A stretch of DNA of 23,354 bases, from positions 1 to 23,354 of the IMG/VR virus record IMGVR_UViG_3300008111_000117. One strand, written 5' to 3'. The notes beneath the pieces are model-generated. The model saw only the letters and a list, made by a program, of their open reading frames with translations, ran no database searches and had not been told where the DNA came from. This DNA is from a virus. The translations under genes and the position numbers were made by a program. Shown piece by piece: positions 21,383 through 23,354 of this stretch (positions are counted from its first letter, which is position 1; every line of letters starts with the position of its first letter).

Positions 21383-23062
21383 TTACCACTCTAATGATCT
21401 AAAACCAAATGAATCAGATACAAATACGTTATCTAGGTGGCCGTGAACTGCCATGATCATGGCGATGATACCGTCAACCTTAGCGGATGGGTCCGCTTCG
21501 TTCTTCCTAACCTTAATGTTGTCGTTTACGTCTTTGTAGACCTCGCAGTTTCCTAACTGCCAACCCACAAACGGATTCCCATCGTGGTTAATAGCCTTCT
21601 TCATAATCAACTCTTCTGTGGCCTTACTCGGGCTTGACAGCATTGCCATGCCCTGGCCGACCTTGACCACAGGAAGTCCGTCCGCGTACAGGTTAGCGAC
21701 CAGATTAGCCGCGTTGTACGGGTCGTAATTGATCTGCTTCACCTCATACTTTTCACATAGGTTGCGGATATATTTCTCGATTTCCCCGTGGTCTGTGACG
21801 TTACCCGGAGTGAACTTAAGAATCCCACTAGCCGCAGCTTGTAGGTAGGTAGGTCGGTAGTGATTTGGAACGAGGTCAAGCGACTCTTCTGGCAGGAAGA
21901 ACTGAAACTCCGCAAAGAACTTCTCGTCAGAATACCTGTGTAACGTGCAAATTGCGTTGAGGTCTCTGGAGTGCGCCAAGTCAAAAGCCACAAAGGTGGA
22001 CTCTGGTTTATCAGTTGGTTTGGCGGATACGGATGCATCCCAGAAGCGGCGATCCACCCAAGCAGCGTTTGCAGAGACGTAAACATTCAACTGCTTGCAG
22101 AGGAACTCATTGAGACTCGCAGGTTTCGCTGATGCCTCATCGGCCATATGCTGGATGTGGTCGGTAGACACCGAGACCCCGAGCATAGGGTTCGCCTTCG
22201 CCCAGGTCTTTTGGTCTTGCCAGTTGTCTCCAGCATCGATGGAGTACAGAAGTCCAAACCACCGACCGTTGTCTTCCGCCGCGCCTCTAAGGATCGTCTT
22301 GAAGTAGTTAAGGTCTTCATAGAACTTGGTTTCCTTAGTGAAGCTGGCAGTCGTCAGATAAATCCGAAGAGGATTCTTCCGAGCACCCATGCCCGAATGA
22401 AGAACCTCAATAGACGCTCTTTCAGTGATCTGTGCCGCTTCATCTACCATCGCGCAAGATGGGTTCTTGCCGTCGCCTGTTTTCCTATTCTCGCGGGACA
22501 GGGCTCGGTAGGTGGAAGTCGAGTCGCCCTGCTTCTTGATCTCGTTGCGGTAGACCAGATACTTCGCAGCGAGGTTGGGGTCCATAGACTCCACAATCGC
22601 CTTGGATGAATCAAAGCAGATGGATGCCTGCTCCCGGCTAGTAGCCAGCGTAAAGACTTCAGCGCCAGCATCACCAAACATCAACTCATACAGAGCAATG
22701 ATCGACGCGACCGTGGTCTTACCCGACTTCCGCGGGACATACAGGATTACGTCCGTGACCCATCGCTTACTGTGGTCTGACTTGGCTCGGAATCCATAGA
22801 GCCCACAGAGGAACATGATCTGGAAAGGCTGAAGCTCAATCGGCTTCCCAGCATCCGGTCCCTTAACGTGGTTGCAGAACTTGACGAACTTGAGGATGTG
22901 CTCCGCTTTGGCAGGCACAAACTCGTAAGGCGCGTCCTTGCGTTCCGCCATGTCGAGGAACCGCTGGCAGGCGAGTTGTACGTCCTCGCAAGCCTGGATG
23001 TCGCCTCGGGTTACTCCTGCTGCGTATTGGAATGCAGGCTCAAGCAGGCTGGAATAGTTCAT
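21383..23062 (-). CDS. terL: Terminase large subunit (559 aa)
   Basis: I choose the ATG at 23062; a TTG at 23107 would add 15 residues and has a GGTGAG-like site 12 bases upstream. The ATPase shows Walker A (PRKSGKTT, about 110-117) and Walker B (SCAMVDEA, Asp and Glu at about 207-208). The nuclease has FVAFDLAHSRD (Asp about 361), INYDPYNAA (Asp about 447) and KVDGIIAMIMAVHG (Asp about 530), the expected acidic triad of phage terminases. The enzyme translocates DNA into the prohead and cuts concatemers. With the P27-type small subunit upstream, it resembles HK97-like systems. The gene overlaps terS by 23 bases. Confidence 0.95.
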   Translation of the reverse strand: MNYSSLLEPAFQYAAGVTRGDIQACEDVQLACQRFLDMAERKDAPYEFVPAKAEHILKFVKFCNHVKGPDAGKPIELQPFQIMFLCGLYGFRAKSDHSKRWVTDVILYVPRKSGKTTVASIIALYELMFGDAGAEVFTLATSREQASICFDSSKAIVESMDPNLAAKYLVYRNEIKKQGDSTSTYRALSRENRKTGDGKNPSCAMVDEAAQITERASIEVLHSGMGARKNPLRIYLTTASFTKETKFYEDLNYFKTILRGAAEDNGRWFGLLYSIDAGDNWQDQKTWAKANPMLGVSVSTDHIQHMADEASAKPASLNEFLCKQLNVYVSANAAWVDRRFWDASVSAKPTDKPESTFVAFDLAHSRDLNAICTLHRYSDEKFFAEFQFFLPEESLDLVPNHYRPTYLQAAASGILKFTPGNVTDHGEIEKYIRNLCEKYEVKQINYDPYNAANLVANLYADGLPVVKVGQGMAMLSSPSKATEELIMKKAINHDGNPFVGWQLGNCEVYKDVNDNIKVRKNEADPSAKVDGIIAMIMAVHGHLDNVFVSDSFGFRSLEW

Positions 23063-23354
23063 CGACTGAGGTAGGCTTATTAACCATCTTGGGGCGGCCG
23101 CGGGCAACTAGAGCAAGCTCACCAAGAATCTTGATGATCTTGTCCGTTGATTCGTTCCTGATCTTTGTCCAAGGGCTCGTAGCGATACCAGACGGATAAA
23201 CCGAGGTCTGACCATTTTCAAGAATCTGCATATGGGCCTCCAGCAAGGCTTCCATTTGCATGATCAGCGTCCCGATCAAAAGCTCATCACTGGGAGAAAT
23301 CGGACCAGTTGAGTTTTCGATCTCTGCGCGAATGGCAGTCTCAAAAGCCATTGC
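23040..23354 (-). CDS. terS: Terminase small subunit, P27-like, probably cut by right edge
   Basis: The frame has an ATG at 23351, but the codon before it is open to the edge, and the visible 103 residues match only the central and C-terminal part of a P27-type small subunit. The recognisable pattern is ISPSDELLIGTLIMQMEALLEA, then ILENGQTSVYPSGIATSPWTKIRNE, and DKIIKILGELALVARGRPK. P27-type proteins bind packaging-site DNA and recruit the large subunit; they usually carry about 50 more N-terminal residues. The stop overlaps terL. The family is well supported, the true start is not. Confidence 0.85.
   Translation of the reverse strand, partial: AMAFETAIRAEIENSTGPISPSDELLIGTLIMQMEALLEAHMQILENGQTSVYPSGIATSPWTKIRNESTDKIIKILGELALVARGRPKMVNKPTSVDELFQPA

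Noticed and set aside
22148-22609. Plus-strand 153-codon frame opposite terL
   Set aside because: It lies antisense to the terminase ATPase and nuclease motifs and has no independent support.
21383-23107. TTG start for the large terminase at 23107
   Set aside because: The ATG at 23062 is a better codon and leaves a usual short overlap with terS. The extra 15 residues match no terminase motif, though the GGTGAG near the TTG keeps it possible.

Overview
The window is one densely packed virion-morphogenesis cluster of a tailed dsDNA bacteriophage (Caudoviricetes) or prophage. Every convincing gene lies on the minus strand, so transcription runs from the right edge to the left edge. The gene set is a lambda/HK97-type plan: P27-like small terminase, large terminase, HK97-type portal, S78 prohead protease, HK97-fold capsid, connectors, tail tube, frameshifted chaperone, long tape measure, and gpJ-like tip. 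This implies a siphovirus with a flexible non-contractile tail. Strong AGGA/AAGG-type ribosome sites and the lambda-type tape measure and tip point to a Gram-negative, probably proteobacterial, host. That host call is inference: no host gene, tRNA, integrase, lysis gene, replication gene or regulator is in view.

Layout in transcription order. DNA packaging and portal (23354-19786): terS (cut by the right edge), terL, portal. Accessory virion proteins (19793-16828), placed unusually between portal and protease: a 132-aa and a 134-aa protein that look like distant relatives, a 217-aa Ala/Thr/Gly-rich protein, a 376-aa protein made of 11 short repeats plus a duplicated C-terminal module, and a 119-aa protein with one membrane-like segment; a possible 64-aa gene follows. 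Head maturation (16705-13540): protease, then two tandem HK97-type capsid paralogues separated by a GC-rich hairpin. Only the first carries a delta/scaffold-like N-terminus. Connector and tail (13540-7034): adaptor, head-closure, tail terminator, two tandem tail-tube paralogues (the second with an inserted domain), a 73-aa protein, the tail-assembly chaperone with a canonical A AAA AAC -1 slippery site, an HK97 gp10-like protein in an unusual position, and the tape measure. Tail tip and fibre (7034-1): two distal/hub-type proteins, a GNAT-type acetyltransferase, a 1485-residue gpJ-like tip fused to a fibre of collagen-like Gly-Thr-Asn tracts alternating with four beta-rich modules, a 110-aa protein, and a structural-looking gene cut by the left edge.

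Genes overlap or abut almost everywhere (ATGA, TAATG, TTGA junctions), so translation is probably coupled along one late transcript. No promoter or strong terminator was found inside, and no stretch over 300 bases lacks a gene. The most unusual theme is repeated tandem duplication of virion proteins: capsid, tail tube, and perhaps a third pair between portal and protease. With the modular repeat fibre, this suggests a particle built from paired, differentiated subunits.
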